Source of the DNA: BD2-11 clade cluster bacterium bin43
GTDB lineage: Bacteria; Gemmatimonadota; Gemmatimonadetes; Longimicrobiales; Gaopeijiaceae
Direction of reading: 5' to 3'
Assembly (NCBI GenBank): GCA_002238605.1
Contig: MPMR01000023.1
Span: 1-63,888, forward strand
Length of the DNA: 63,888 nt
This document shows positions 54,601 to 62,556 of this stretch, one piece after another. The translations under genes and the position numbers were made by a program. The notes beneath the pieces are model-generated. The model saw only the letters and a program-made list of their open reading frames with translations, had not been told where the DNA came from and ran no database searches. The first letter of the stretch is position 1; each line of letters begins with the position of its first letter.

Positions 54601-55060
54601 CGACCCGCGGCGTCCCATGACCATGGCCGACCGCATGGCCCGCCAGGACGCGCTGATGAGCCTGCACCGTCTGGCGGTGCCGATTCACGAGGCGACCCAG
54701 GCCATAAGCCGCCTGGAGGAGCAACTGGACGCGGCCGAAGAAATCATCGACGGCGCGGACGCGCCCCCCGAGGGCATCGAGGAGGAGCTGGAGGCCATCC
54801 GCGAAGCACTGGAGGAGATCGAGGAGGATGTCTCGGAGGCTCGCCAGAATGCAGGCGTGGCCCGGGCCATTCAGCAGTCCTCGGTCCACCCGACCGAGGA
54901 CCACATGTGGCAGGTTGACCACGCCTGGGAGGTCATGGGCGAGACGGTGCCGGAGCTGAACGCGGTGATCGAGGACCGGGTGCCCGCGCTCAACGCCCAA
55001 CTCTACGCGGAGGGCGTGCGTCCGGACGCGGGGGAGGCGGTGGAGATGCCGGGGCGGTAG
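51692..55060 (+). CDS. VPS10/sortilin-like BNR repeat protein, exported
   Basis: The 1122-residue protein has a signal peptide (RATVVLAAFCALTNVFPSGRAHAQ region), then many BNR/Asp-box repeats (GVWKTENHGTSW, GVYKSVDGGRTW, GVFRTQDGGESW, GLFRSLDRGNTW), the pattern of the sortilin-type beta-propeller found in many Gemmatimonadota secreted proteins. A conserved region YGDGFFAIVDPTDSTIVY follows, then an acidic insertion, a beta-sandwich-like C-terminus and a helical tail (EEQLDAAEEIIDGAD, EEELEAIREALEEIEED). Often annotated as a glycosyl hydrolase, it has no visible catalytic site here. It is divergent from the P450 gene. Confidence 0.85.
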   Translation: MKTQRSSTPKPRRTRRATVVLAAFCALTNVFPSGRAHAQSALETAISHLQYRELGPALMGGRIADIAVVESKPQIFYIGTGTGGVWKTENHGTSWTPVFDDQPTSSIGDVTLDQSNPNLVWVGTGEPQNRQSSGWGNGVYKSVDGGRTWRHMGLEGSKHVGRILIHPRNPDVVYVAAVGDLWGPNEERGVFRTQDGGESWEKVLYIDEHTGAIDMAMDPRDPNTIFAGMYQRRRTGWGFNGGGPGSGLYRTLDGGDSWTELTEGLPDGDKGRIGVEVFRGDGNIVYALIEAEPRSPGQGFGGGGGPSRSGLFRSLDRGNTWEKMSDTNPRPMYYSHVRIDPTNVDRIYVLGGSLMVSDDGGRTFRSDGAAQVHVDHHALWINPADPDHLILGSDGGVAASWDGTGHWRMFDNLPLGQFYAIGHDMRDPYFVCGGLQDNDAWCGPSNTRSFHGIRHQDWYEVAYGDGFFAIVDPTDSTIVYAESQHGNMNRYDLNTGEKIPMRPITGPRENGDTAKTYRYNWNSPLQLSPHDPATVYLGANFLMRSRDYGMSWEEVGGVDLTKQIDREELEIMGVAGSEPQMSVNDGISTYGNITSFAESTVAPGLLYVGTDDGNLQVSRDDGATWTNVADRIPGLPERTYVSRVEPSHHVEGRVYASFDGHRNADYAAYVYVSEDYGQNWSRITDGLPDGWSVNVVTEHHRAPNLLFVGNETGVFVSVDRGGQWVQLKNNLPTVPVDDILVHPRDNDLLVGTHGRSFYILADVTPLEQLSESMLAEAGRVFPQARPTIMWAERGDWPFQGATYQAPNPPRGSLIRYYLRDEWEAPMADEDEEEGGNGNGDGRENGDSGQDADGDAEAAGRSDADSGQNADQDADGAGRSDEDSEAFALRITDRDGNHVRTLEAPSDPGVNEVVWDWRFDAPYEADGQQGGGGGGPFGGGTPQGPVALPSVYTVSMDVGGETFSSMIEIQADPRRPMTMADRMARQDALMSLHRLAVPIHEATQAISRLEEQLDAAEEIIDGADAPPEGIEEELEAIREALEEIEEDVSEARQNAGVARAIQQSSVHPTEDHMWQVDHAWEVMGETVPELNAVIEDRVPALNAQLYAEGVRPDAGEAVEMPGR
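54227..54334 (+). repeat. Two 54-bp repeats in the acidic insertion
   Basis: Imperfect 54-bp units (54227-54280 and 54281-54334) each encode 18 residues with the pattern DSGQ-A-D-GRSD. Their Asp-rich sequence suggests cation binding. The copies keep the reading frame. Confidence 0.85.
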
Positions 55061-55088
55061 GGACAACCAGAGGTAGGCGCATCAGCTG

Positions 55089-55180
55089 ATCGACACATGG
55101 CCGCGGGCGTAATCGACACATGGCCGCGCATGTAACCGACAATTGGACGCGTTGCTAATCGACACATGGCCGCTATGTTG
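55089..55180. repeat. Four-unit 23-bp tandem repeat
   Basis: The units begin at 55089, 55112, 55135 and 55158. Three contain ATCGACACATGGCCGC and the third is diverged (ACCGACAATTGGACGC). The array starts about 30 bp after the VPS10-like gene and ends where the remaining AAA/DUF4143 coding sequence begins. Confidence 0.88.
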
Positions 55181-56106
55181 CGGCGAAGGCCGACCCGGCG
55201 GGGTTCATCGCGGCGCTTCCGAAGAAAGCCGCCATCGACGAGATTCAGCGTGCGCCCGAGCTGCTTCCCGCCATAAAGCGGTCCGTGGACATGGATCGCC
55301 GGCCGGGACGATTCGTTCTCACCGGCTCGGCAAATCTCCTGCTGCTCCCCACGGTCACGGAATCCCTGGCCGGACGCATGGAGGTCGCCCGCCTCATGCC
55401 TCTGGCGGAATCGGAAAAGCAGCGTCGACCCGGGCGCTTTCTGGCCGACCTGTTGGAGGGCGCGGTGACGCCGGCGTTGCGCCCCGGGAGACCGGAGAGC
55501 GATGCCCTTGACCTCGCGCGGAGGCTGGTCTCGGGCGGATATCCGGAGCCTCTCGGCCGGAGCCCGGCACGTGCTCGCCAGTGGCATCGGCAGTACGTCC
55601 GAAGCATCGTGGATCGAGATGTCCTGGATGTGGGAAGGGTGCGGGATGCGAACGCGGTCGCGCGTCTGCTGCGACTTCTGGCCGTGCGCAACGGGGAGCT
55701 GCTCAACACGGCCGGGCTGTCGCGGGAACTGGGTCTGGCGGGTCTCTCGTCCGAGGACTGGATCACGGATCGGGCCCGCATGGGCCATCTCCTCGAGTCG
55801 TTCGTCGCCCATCAACTGGTGACCCAGGCCGAATGGACCGAGCCCGAACTCCAGTTCTGGCATTTCCGAGACAAGGATGGGCAGGAGGTTGACCTCGTCA
55901 TGACGCTGGGCGCGCGCACGTGGGGGATCGAGGTCAAGGCGACGAGCGCGCCGGAACGGTCTCCGGGCCGCGGCCTGGCTCGGCTTGCGGCATTGTGCGG
56001 CAGCGACTTCGCGGGCGGATTCCTCCTCTACAACGGCCGTGACATCCTGCCGCTCGCCGGCGAACGAATGCTGGCAGTGCCGCTGAGCGAGCTATGGACG
56101 CGCTGA
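55180..56106 (+). pseudogene. AAA_14/DUF4143 ATPase lacking its N-terminus
   Basis: From about 55180 the frame reads AAKADPAGFIAALPKKAAIDEIQ, homologous to the middle of AAA_14 proteins, and it continues through RRPGRFVLTGSANLLLLPTV and the DUF4143 domain with EVDLVMTLGARTWGIEVKATSAP to a stop at 56106. The Walker A region expected about 60 residues earlier is missing; an in-frame TAA at 55156 and the 23-bp array take its place. The ATG at 55285 could still give a 273-residue product without a P-loop. Its nearest relative here is the gene at 56129. Confidence 0.7.
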
Positions 56107-56128
56107 ACGCGCGAGTGTCAGGAGCTGC

Positions 56129-57388
56129 TCAAACCACCTTCCACCACGGCGCCGCGAGCACCCCGGGAGTGATCCACTCGACCGAGTCCCCGCCGTGCAA
56201 CAGCAGGCCGGCGCGCGTGGTCCGGTGGTACTCGGCCCGGAACGCACGCAGACTCGCGGTGTCACGGAGGCGCGGACGCCTGGTGGCCTTGACCTCGATG
56301 GGTAGCACCGACCCGTCCACCTCGATCACGAAGTCCACTTCCTCGCCGGTGGTCGTACGCCAGTGCAACACGTCGGCGCGACGGGGCCGGGAGTCCCGCC
56401 AAGCCAGCAGGTCCTGAAGTACGAGGTTCTCCAGATGCGCACCCCGGGGTTCGTCCTCCTGAGACAGGTGCATCGCCAGACCCGTATCGCTCCAGTACAG
56501 CTTTGGAGCCTTGATCAACCTCTTGGTGCGGTTCACCGAATACGCGGGGATTCGCACGAGCAAGTAGGAGGTCTCCAGCAGGTTGAGCCAGCGGTGGACC
56601 GTCGGCTGCGGAAGGCCGATGTCCCGGCCCACCTCCGTCTGATTGAGCAACGCACCGAGGCGCAGGGCCGCCGCGCGCATGAGCCGCCGAAAATCCGGAA
56701 GGGCTGCGATCGAGGAAAGAGCCTGCAGATCCCGCTCCAGATAGGTCCGCACGTAACCATCGAACCAGATCGCCCGCTCAGCAGGAGCATCGAGATGGAC
56801 GGCGGGAACCGGGAAACCGCCACGGCGCGCGAGCGCCCGCCAGTCCTCCGGATCGGTGGGGTGCTCCCTCACTACATCGAGCCAATCCTGGTCAGGAGAC
56901 TCGATCAGTTTCTCCCAGATGCCGCACCGGCCAAGTCCCGATTGCTCTCGTCGCGCCATCGGCCACAGGGTCAGGTAACTGGCGCGACCCGCCAATGACT
57001 CCGACACCCGTCGCATCAGAAGCAGGTTGGCGGACCCGGTGAGCAGGAACCGTCCCGGTCGCCGCTCCCGGTCGATCTCTCGCTTGACGGCGCTCAGGAG
57101 GTCCGGCTCGCGCTGCACTTCGTCGAGCGTTACCGGCTGGCTGCCTCTGACCAGCGCATCCGGGTCGTGCCGCGCCAGGTGGAGCACGTCCAGATCGTCG
57201 AGCGACAGGTAACGGCGAGTATCGGGAGTCGGTTGCCCGGTCCCGCCGGCCTGCGAGGATCGACCCAAGGCGCGAGCGAGCGTGCTCTTTCCCGTCTGGC
57301 GGGCCCCGGCGACGACGACGGCTGGCATGACGCGCATCATGGCGTCGAGGGTGCCGGCAACGGCGCGGGCGAGCGGCAAAGCATTCAT
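56129..57388 (-). CDS. Complete AAA_14-type ATPase with DUF4143 domain
   Basis: The 419-residue protein has Walker A GARQTGKST near residue 25, YLSLDDLDVLHLARHDPDALV, a Walker B TLDEVQREPDLL, RRPGRFLLTGSANLLLM and a DUF4143 C-terminus with EEVDFVIEVDGSVLPIEVKATRRP. It faces the truncated relative (convergent). I chose the ATG at 57388 because it gives the usual short N-terminus before the P-loop; an ATG at 57406 lies inside a palindrome. No partner gene is obvious; the next gene is on the opposite strand. Confidence 0.85.
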   Translation of the reverse strand: MNALPLARAVAGTLDAMMRVMPAVVVAGARQTGKSTLARALGRSSQAGGTGQPTPDTRRYLSLDDLDVLHLARHDPDALVRGSQPVTLDEVQREPDLLSAVKREIDRERRPGRFLLTGSANLLLMRRVSESLAGRASYLTLWPMARREQSGLGRCGIWEKLIESPDQDWLDVVREHPTDPEDWRALARRGGFPVPAVHLDAPAERAIWFDGYVRTYLERDLQALSSIAALPDFRRLMRAAALRLGALLNQTEVGRDIGLPQPTVHRWLNLLETSYLLVRIPAYSVNRTKRLIKAPKLYWSDTGLAMHLSQEDEPRGAHLENLVLQDLLAWRDSRPRRADVLHWRTTTGEEVDFVIEVDGSVLPIEVKATRRPRLRDTASLRAFRAEYHRTTRAGLLLHGGDSVEWITPGVLAAPWWKVV

Positions 57389-57393
57389 AGCGT

Positions 57394-57408
57394 GAATGAT
57401 AATCATTC
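57394..57408. promoter_or_regulatory. Palindromic candidate operator upstream of the AAA/DUF4143 gene
   Basis: GAATGATAATCATTC is a perfect palindrome apart from its central base. It lies six bases upstream of the ATG at 57388 and overlaps the alternative ATG at 57406. Confidence 0.5.
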
Positions 57409-57515
57409 ATGACGTGAATGGACATCTGGAGGCCGGGCACTCATCCGGAGGCTCAATTCTTGGTATCTTCCATGCCGTGCGCGTCTCGGAGCCCCGATGA
57501 GGGGAAAGGGAGAGA

Positions 57516-58649
57516 ATGTACGACGTCATCGTGATCGGCGTGGGCGGGATGGGCAGCGCCACGGTCTACCAGCTCGCGCGGAGCGGCTGCAGGGTGCTGG
57601 GCCTGGAGCAGTTCACCGTCCCGCACGCGTTCGGCTCCTCGCACGGGTCCACGCGCATCATCCGCCTGGCGTACTCCGAGGGCCCCCAGTACGTCCCGCT
57701 GCTCCGGGCCGCGTATCGATACTGGAGGGAGCTGGAGGAGGTCACGGGCGAGTCGATCCTCGTGGTGACCGGCGGTCTCGACATCGGGCCGCCCGACAGC
57801 CCCAAGGTCGAGAACTCCCGGCGCTCGTGCATCGAGCACGGCATTCCCTTCGAGGAGCTCGACGGCGCGGAGGTCAACCGGCGCTTCCCCGGCTACCGGG
57901 TCCCCGAATCGCTGCGGGCCATCTACCAGGCGGACTCCGGCTATGTGCGCTCGGAAGTGGCGATCCGGGCGCATGCCGCCGCGGCGCGGGAGCTGGGCGC
58001 GGAGATCGTGACCGGGTCGCCGGTGCGCAGATGGGAAAAGCGCCCCTCCGGCTTCCGGGTGGAGACCGCCAGCGGCACATATGAGGCCCGGCAGCTGGTG
58101 TTCACCGCCGGCGCGTGGGCGGGCCGGCTGGTGCCGGAGCTCGCGCCCCTGTGCCAGCCCGAGCGGCAGATCATGCTCTGGACGGAGCCCCTGAACCCGG
58201 CGCCGTTCGAGCCGGAGCGGTTCCCGATCTTCGTGCTGCAGGCCCCTCTGGGACGCTACTACGGCTTCCCCCGCGACCGCGGCGAGGGGTTCAAGATCGG
58301 CAAGTATCATCTTCGCGTGCAGCCCGTGCCCGACCCGGATCACCTGGACCGGGAATGCTCCCCGGAGGACGAAGCCGCCGTGCGCGAGGGAGTCGCGGCC
58401 TACTTCCCGGAGGCGAACGGCCCCACCCGCCGCATCGTGGCGTGCATGTTCACCACCAGCCCCGACGAGCACTTCATCCTGGACCGCCACCCGGCCATGG
58501 ACGACGTGTTCATCGCCGCCGGCTTCTCCGGCCACGGCTACAAGTTCTGCAGCGTGATCGGCCGCATCATGGCGGACTTCTGCCTGGGGGAGGAAGGGAA
58601 GTGGGGGGTGGAAGGGTTCGGGTTGGGGGAGGGGAGGTTCTCGGCGTGA
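57516..58649 (+). CDS. N-methyl-L-tryptophan oxidase/monomeric sarcosine oxidase-like flavoenzyme
   Basis: The 377-residue protein begins with the FAD motif VIVIGVGGMGSATVYQLA, then SHGSTRIIRLAY, and the flavin-domain segment ACMFTTSPDEHFILDRHP. The Cys there corresponds to the covalent 8-alpha-cysteinyl-FAD site in sarcosine oxidase (MSOX Cys315). The tail GFSGHGYKFCSVIG is also family-typical. Enzymes of this group oxidise N-methyl amino acids and release formaldehyde and H2O2. GGGAAAGGGAGAG precedes the ATG. Confidence 0.85.
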   Translation: MYDVIVIGVGGMGSATVYQLARSGCRVLGLEQFTVPHAFGSSHGSTRIIRLAYSEGPQYVPLLRAAYRYWRELEEVTGESILVVTGGLDIGPPDSPKVENSRRSCIEHGIPFEELDGAEVNRRFPGYRVPESLRAIYQADSGYVRSEVAIRAHAAAARELGAEIVTGSPVRRWEKRPSGFRVETASGTYEARQLVFTAGAWAGRLVPELAPLCQPERQIMLWTEPLNPAPFEPERFPIFVLQAPLGRYYGFPRDRGEGFKIGKYHLRVQPVPDPDHLDRECSPEDEAAVREGVAAYFPEANGPTRRIVACMFTTSPDEHFILDRHPAMDDVFIAAGFSGHGYKFCSVIGRIMADFCLGEEGKWGVEGFGLGEGRFSA

Positions 58650-59051
58650 TTTCTCCCCCGAGAAGGAAATCCTCGCATACGCTACTTGGACGACGACTCC
58701 ACACACGCGAGGGTCCGGCAGCCTCGTCCTCGATTTGCCGATTCGGTGAATCTATGGTTCCAAGCGGCAACTCTACAGACGCACCCTGCCGTCAGTCGAC
58801 ACCACAAGCACCGACACGTGACTGATCTCCGACGAGCTTGGGCGAAGAGAGTGGGTAAGCCATCGCACCACGTCGTGGAACTGCGCATCGAGGCATTCTT
58901 CCCACGATCACGTGGCCCTCTCTGCCAAGTCCGAGGAACCATCAGTGTTCCCAGTCCGACTACCCGCGAGGCGGAGCGGCAACATCTTGCCCGCCTCCTC
59001 ATCGCCCGCGCCTCGATTTCAGCACCAATAGAGCATTTGGCAATCCGCATT
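58650..59051. other. Intergenic transition into AT-richer DNA
   Basis: These 402 bp hold no gene I can support. The frame of the downstream gene is open back to a TTG at 58686, but the predicted peptide here is of mixed composition with no recognisable pattern. Codon use changes from GC-rich to more AT-rich towards 59050. Confidence 0.5.
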
Positions 59052-60098
59052 ATGAATATCACCTTTACCCGTTTTGACACGTTGAAACACACCATGGAGA
59101 TAACGGATATCCGAATGTCTCGAACTATGTGGTGGGAAAAAGAGTACATCGAAAATCCATACATGCGCGCATTGCCCATGAAGGAGATGAACGAACGTTT
59201 TCACGACATTATAGCCAACAGCGTGGATATCACTGACGGAGGCAAACTGGGCCTGCGAGGTCGCACTAGTAGGATCGAATGGATGAGATACTGTCAGCAT
59301 GTTCTCGTGGAAGCAAGAAACCGTGAGTTACCATATCCCCTTTTCCTAGACAAGAGATATTCTCCAAAGGAGGACGACAACTCCTTCATGTCGTCAGTTA
59401 GGGGAGATCATTCGACCCGAGCGGCTGGTGCCGTGGTGAGGCGGCTGAGCGGTCGGGTCGAGAATTTCCATGCCATAAAGTACGGTGAGTATCAGTACAT
59501 GAAGAAGCTGCTAGCAACGGGAGAAATGTTGATCCAGTCTTCGCGTGGTTTCGACAAGGATTCCTATAATGAGGCACGCCGGGACGATGAAAACTCCGTA
59601 AGCATATTTGGAGTGGACACGATGGATGGGACAGCCATACCCGCATACGACGTTGCCGGTCGGAGCGATCAAGACCGGATGACTACGTTCTCTTCATCAA
59701 CGGATCGAGACTACATGTTGTACTGCATGGCCGGCACGTTATCCTCAACCTTGTTTGCACATTTTGGCCAAAGGGATGACTCTTGCGTTATAATACATGA
59801 CATCGATGAGTTCGTGCAGAGGGTTGATCACGGTACAAGAGAATTATTCCCTCCGGAGAACTTCATTTTTGCCCACGGCTGGGTGACATACTTTGACCCG
59901 CTCGGTGCAATTCCAATCACGCCTCCGATACCGGAGGGATCAGAAGTACCCATACCGTTTCTGAAACATTTCCGACACGCGTACCAGGACGAGTACCGAT
60001 ATGTGTGGTTTCCGAGGGCACCCAAGAAGGATGGTTTGTCGTTGGAGAAGGTGTGGATTGGGTGTCTCCACGACATAGCTGAGATCATCCGAATCTAA
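59052..60098 (+). CDS. Unknown protein, weakly DUF2971-like, AT-richer than neighbours
   Basis: The protein (348 residues from the ATG at 59052) is not one I can assign with confidence. Its layout resembles DUF2971 proteins: YGEYQYMKKLLATGEMLIQSS, RRDDENSV, DYMLYCMAGTLSSTLFAHFGQ, SCVIIHDIDEFVQRV, VTYFDPLG and KHFRHAYQDEYRYVWFP. DUF2971 functions are unknown. It has no signal peptide or membrane segment. The start is uncertain: no clear ribosome-binding site precedes 59052, and ATGs at 59094 and 59115 are also possible. Base composition is visibly lower in GC than the surrounding genes, a sign of acquisition. It is followed 14 bp later by another unknown gene. Confidence 0.6.
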   Translation: MNITFTRFDTLKHTMEITDIRMSRTMWWEKEYIENPYMRALPMKEMNERFHDIIANSVDITDGGKLGLRGRTSRIEWMRYCQHVLVEARNRELPYPLFLDKRYSPKEDDNSFMSSVRGDHSTRAAGAVVRRLSGRVENFHAIKYGEYQYMKKLLATGEMLIQSSRGFDKDSYNEARRDDENSVSIFGVDTMDGTAIPAYDVAGRSDQDRMTTFSSSTDRDYMLYCMAGTLSSTLFAHFGQRDDSCVIIHDIDEFVQRVDHGTRELFPPENFIFAHGWVTYFDPLGAIPITPPIPEGSEVPIPFLKHFRHAYQDEYRYVWFPRAPKKDGLSLEKVWIGCLHDIAEIIRI

Positions 60099-60105
60099 AG
60101 GAGAT
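60099..60105 (+). promoter_or_regulatory. Strong ribosome-binding site fixing the start at 60113
   Basis: AAAGGAG directly follows the previous stop codon. It is too close to an ATG at 60104 but has good spacing to the ATG at 60113. Confidence 0.6.
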
Positions 60106-60112
60106 GTCGACG

Positions 60113-60730
60113 ATGAAGAGCGGTTTGACACAGGAACTGAGGGAGAGATTGAAAGAACGAAGCACTCAGGACCATCCCCTCCCGGCGAACTATTTTGTGA
60201 GCGTCGACTGGGAGGACAGGCAGGAGGTGCAAGGCATGCCCACATGCTATTCCACACTTGCGACGGGAGTATCGATGGACGGCAATCGCTACCCCAGCGA
60301 GAATGTGCTATTGGATTTCAATGAGCTATCGCACCAAGGATTCGTGATGAGTAGTGACGACGTCATCTATGGGGCGTCTTGTCGCTTTCGAGTGTGTGAC
60401 AGTAACGAGGCAGTAGGCAGAATAGTAGAGACGGCGAACGAGAGACGCGCTTTCCCGGTAATCTATTGTGAAGTGTGGATTCACTTTTCTAGTGATGAGG
60501 AAGAGATCGAGAGTTTGAAATATGGAATGAAACGATTCGCCGGGCTTCTTACACGAATTGAACTGCAGAAGGAAAGAGGGAGTACAGTAGCGAAGGTGTG
60601 GGGCGGACATCGCGGGATTGTTGTCAGCAAGGACGCGGAGGACACGAACGTTGCTGCCAATGCGTGGGATTGCCCGGTGCCCCTGAAGCTACCAGCCTGG
60701 GGCCGCGCCGGCAGCACGGCGGTTCCGTAG
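60113..60730 (+). CDS. Unknown protein of AT-richer cassette, C-terminus replaced by IS21 sequence
   Basis: The 205-residue protein starts MKSGLTQELRERLKER and matches no family I recognise. It contains YCEVWIHFSSDEEEIESLKYGMKRFAG and VAKVWGGHRGIVVSKDAED, with no membrane segment or signal. The start was set by the AAAGGAG site. It follows the DUF2971-like gene by 14 bp and probably shares its transcript. From about 60694 the sequence is IS21 istA DNA on the other strand, so the last dozen residues (LPAWGRAGSTAVP) come from the insertion element. The natural C-terminus is therefore lost or altered. Confidence 0.55.
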   Translation: MKSGLTQELRERLKERSTQDHPLPANYFVSVDWEDRQEVQGMPTCYSTLATGVSMDGNRYPSENVLLDFNELSHQGFVMSSDDVIYGASCRFRVCDSNEAVGRIVETANERRAFPVIYCEVWIHFSSDEEEIESLKYGMKRFAGLLTRIELQKERGSTVAKVWGGHRGIVVSKDAEDTNVAANAWDCPVPLKLPAWGRAGSTAVP

Positions 60731-61262
60731 TGGGTGGCCAGTCCTTGGTACCTCGGGTTCAGGTCCGGTTCGTAGCGGCGGGCTCGCGGACCGTGGCCTT
60801 CTCGTTGTCCGGGATCACGAGTTAGGGCACCCCGCCCCAGAACTCGAACATCCGGACGTGGGACATCGTCCAGTCCGGCAGCGCGCGGCTACAGGTCACG
60901 TCCACGAAGGTGCGTTTCGAGGCGCCGAGAGGGCCGACGAAGATCATGGCGTCGCGGACCTCCCCGGTGGGGCCCCGGTCCACCACCGGGAAGCCCGAGC
61001 CCGCATAGTCGACTAGCGCCTTCTCGCCCGTCCGGTAGACCTGCCTCATAACGACATCGAGTCGCTCCTGCTACGCCTTGTAACGCTCGCAGAACCAACT
61101 GTACTGATAGCCGTTCGGTTGAACCGCTCGGTACTCCAGCCACAGCAGCTTCAGCGTCACGCCCTTGTGGCGCTGAAGCTCCTGGTGGACCTCGCCCCAG
61201 TCCGGCTCCGGCCGCCGGACCCGCGACGGCGGCGGGGGTGGGAACAGCGAGCAGGCACGCCG
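60694..61262 (-). pseudogene. IS21-family istA transposase remnant
   Basis: Read on the minus strand, the fragment gives FPPPPPSRVRRPEPDWGEV, TLKLLWLEYRA and WFCERYKA. A TAG stop then stands where IstA has Trp, followed by ERLDVVMRQVYRTGEKALVDYAG, PVVDRGPTGEVRDAMIFV and LPDWTMSHVRMFEFWGGVP. A second stop follows, then LVIPDNEK and, in another frame, RRYEPDLNPRYQGLATHYG. N- and C-termini are missing, and no istB is present. Confidence 0.85.
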
Positions 61263-61434
61263 TCGGGTGAAATTGGCGGTCGAGAACGCGAAGATAGCCG
61301 AGGCCGTGCCGGATGCGGTGGAAGCAGCGCCGGAGATCATCGAAGACCATGTGGATGTGATGCACCCGGACGACTACTTCACGCCGGAGATCCTCGAAAT
61401 CCAAGCCCGGGCGGATTGGATCAGATCGAAGGGG

Positions 61435-62556
61435 TTAGGGTTTCCTCTTCCTCGCCATCTGCGTGGTAATGTCCACCACTCTCCGCCTGTCTACTTCCAC
61501 GCTCTTTCCAGCGATGGTAGCGAGGATGGCTGTGCCCCAGCCCAGATGTGCTGCCATTGCAGATGGTGCCTGACCAGTCTTCGCTTGATACTGATTGAAC
61601 GCTAGGTTCAATAGCTCGGGTGCAAGCGGTTCAGGCTCGGCTGGCTCAGGAACACCACTCCGCCAGCCTCTTGATGATACAATCTGCATGTATCGTCGAA
61701 AAGAAGCTGGCCCGAGGAGTTGCAGCTGGCGCGCTCGGTATAAGATAGACTGGATGCTCACACGCCAACGTCGTTTCATGGTAACAAGCCCGTCGAAACG
61801 GTCACCTGATTGGATGTATCCCCAGAACTCTCTCCTGAACGTCTGCTTCGGTAACAGAAACGCGCCCGCGAAGTGCTTCGCTTCCCGCTCTTTGGTCTTC
61901 GGGGTCTTGCTCTTATCTCCTTGATGCAGGACCATGTGGCCGAGCTCGTGCGCACAGCTCTGTATCGCACGCGAGCTAGAACCGCGCGTCCTGTTCAAAA
62001 CCACAAGTCCTTGGTCGTCGAAGCAGACGCTTAGCGCGTCCACTTCCCGTGCCTCGGTGTCTATGGAAGACACAACGATCCCGGCGTTCTCTAGGACGCG
62101 CGTGATGCTATGAATTGGTCCCTGCCCGAGATACCAATGCTTGCGACACCTCGCCGCCGCCGTTTCGATGTCGTCCTGGGTGCTGGCCACCACCGATGGA
62201 ACATCCAAAGAGGGCATCGCCACCTGCTGGCGGAGAAAGCGAATCCATTCCACCGAGAGGGTCCCGAACGCAGATAACTGTTGTCGTATCCTTCCCGGGA
62301 TGGTGGCTAGGCTTCGATATGCGATGTCGTCCTTGCTGAACTCCACGAGCGCGGGGCCGTAGAAGTAGTTCTCGTGCACGTCTAGGACATCGCACAGTGC
62401 TTCCAATATTTCCCCAGCCGGTGCTGACAATCCGTGCTCGTAGCGCCATACCGTTGTTGGCGTTACGGCCATACGCTTGGCTAGGGCCAACTGGGTAAGA
62501 CCCTGAATTCGCCGGGCTGTCCTTAGCCGTACACCCGAGAATTCATCTCTAGTCAT
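61435..62556 (-). CDS. XRE-family regulator with ImmA/IrrE metallopeptidase domain, second copy
   Basis: The 373-residue protein has an HTH (RLRTARRIQGLTQLALAKRM) and a zinc-metallopeptidase motif SCAHELGHMVLHQGD. A C-terminal helical part contains AKTGQAPSAMAAHLGWGTAI. It differs in sequence from the XRE/ImmA protein at 47109. Its ATG overlaps the stop of the upstream unknown gene in ATGA, so the two are translated together, an arrangement common in toxin-antitoxin and phage-resistance pairs. It ends against the IS21 remnant and a short unassigned fragment. Confidence 0.85.
   Translation of the reverse strand: MTRDEFSGVRLRTARRIQGLTQLALAKRMAVTPTTVWRYEHGLSAPAGEILEALCDVLDVHENYFYGPALVEFSKDDIAYRSLATIPGRIRQQLSAFGTLSVEWIRFLRQQVAMPSLDVPSVVASTQDDIETAAARCRKHWYLGQGPIHSITRVLENAGIVVSSIDTEAREVDALSVCFDDQGLVVLNRTRGSSSRAIQSCAHELGHMVLHQGDKSKTPKTKEREAKHFAGAFLLPKQTFRREFWGYIQSGDRFDGLVTMKRRWRVSIQSILYRARQLQLLGPASFRRYMQIVSSRGWRSGVPEPAEPEPLAPELLNLAFNQYQAKTGQAPSAMAAHLGWGTAILATIAGKSVEVDRRRVVDITTQMARKRKP

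Noticed and set aside
51497-55066. A 1189-codon open frame on the minus strand opposite the VPS10-like gene
   Set aside because: The plus-strand protein has clear BNR repeats and a signal peptide; the antisense peptide has no recognisable motif.
55089-55180. Possible CRISPR array or attachment site
   Set aside because: Four contiguous 23-bp units without spacers; no integrase gene or tRNA nearby.
58686-59051. N-terminal extension of the DUF2971-like gene from the TTG at 58686
   Set aside because: The frame is open, but the extra 122 residues are compositionally unlike the rest and carry no recognisable segment. The chance of an open run of this length is not small, so the ATG at 59052 is preferred, with uncertainty.
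61267-61605. A 112-codon plus-strand frame beginning MKLAVENAKIAEAVPDAVEAAPE
   Set aside because: The first 55 codons look protein-like and may be a fragment of a lost gene, but it then runs antisense through the XRE/ImmA 3' end and has no family match.
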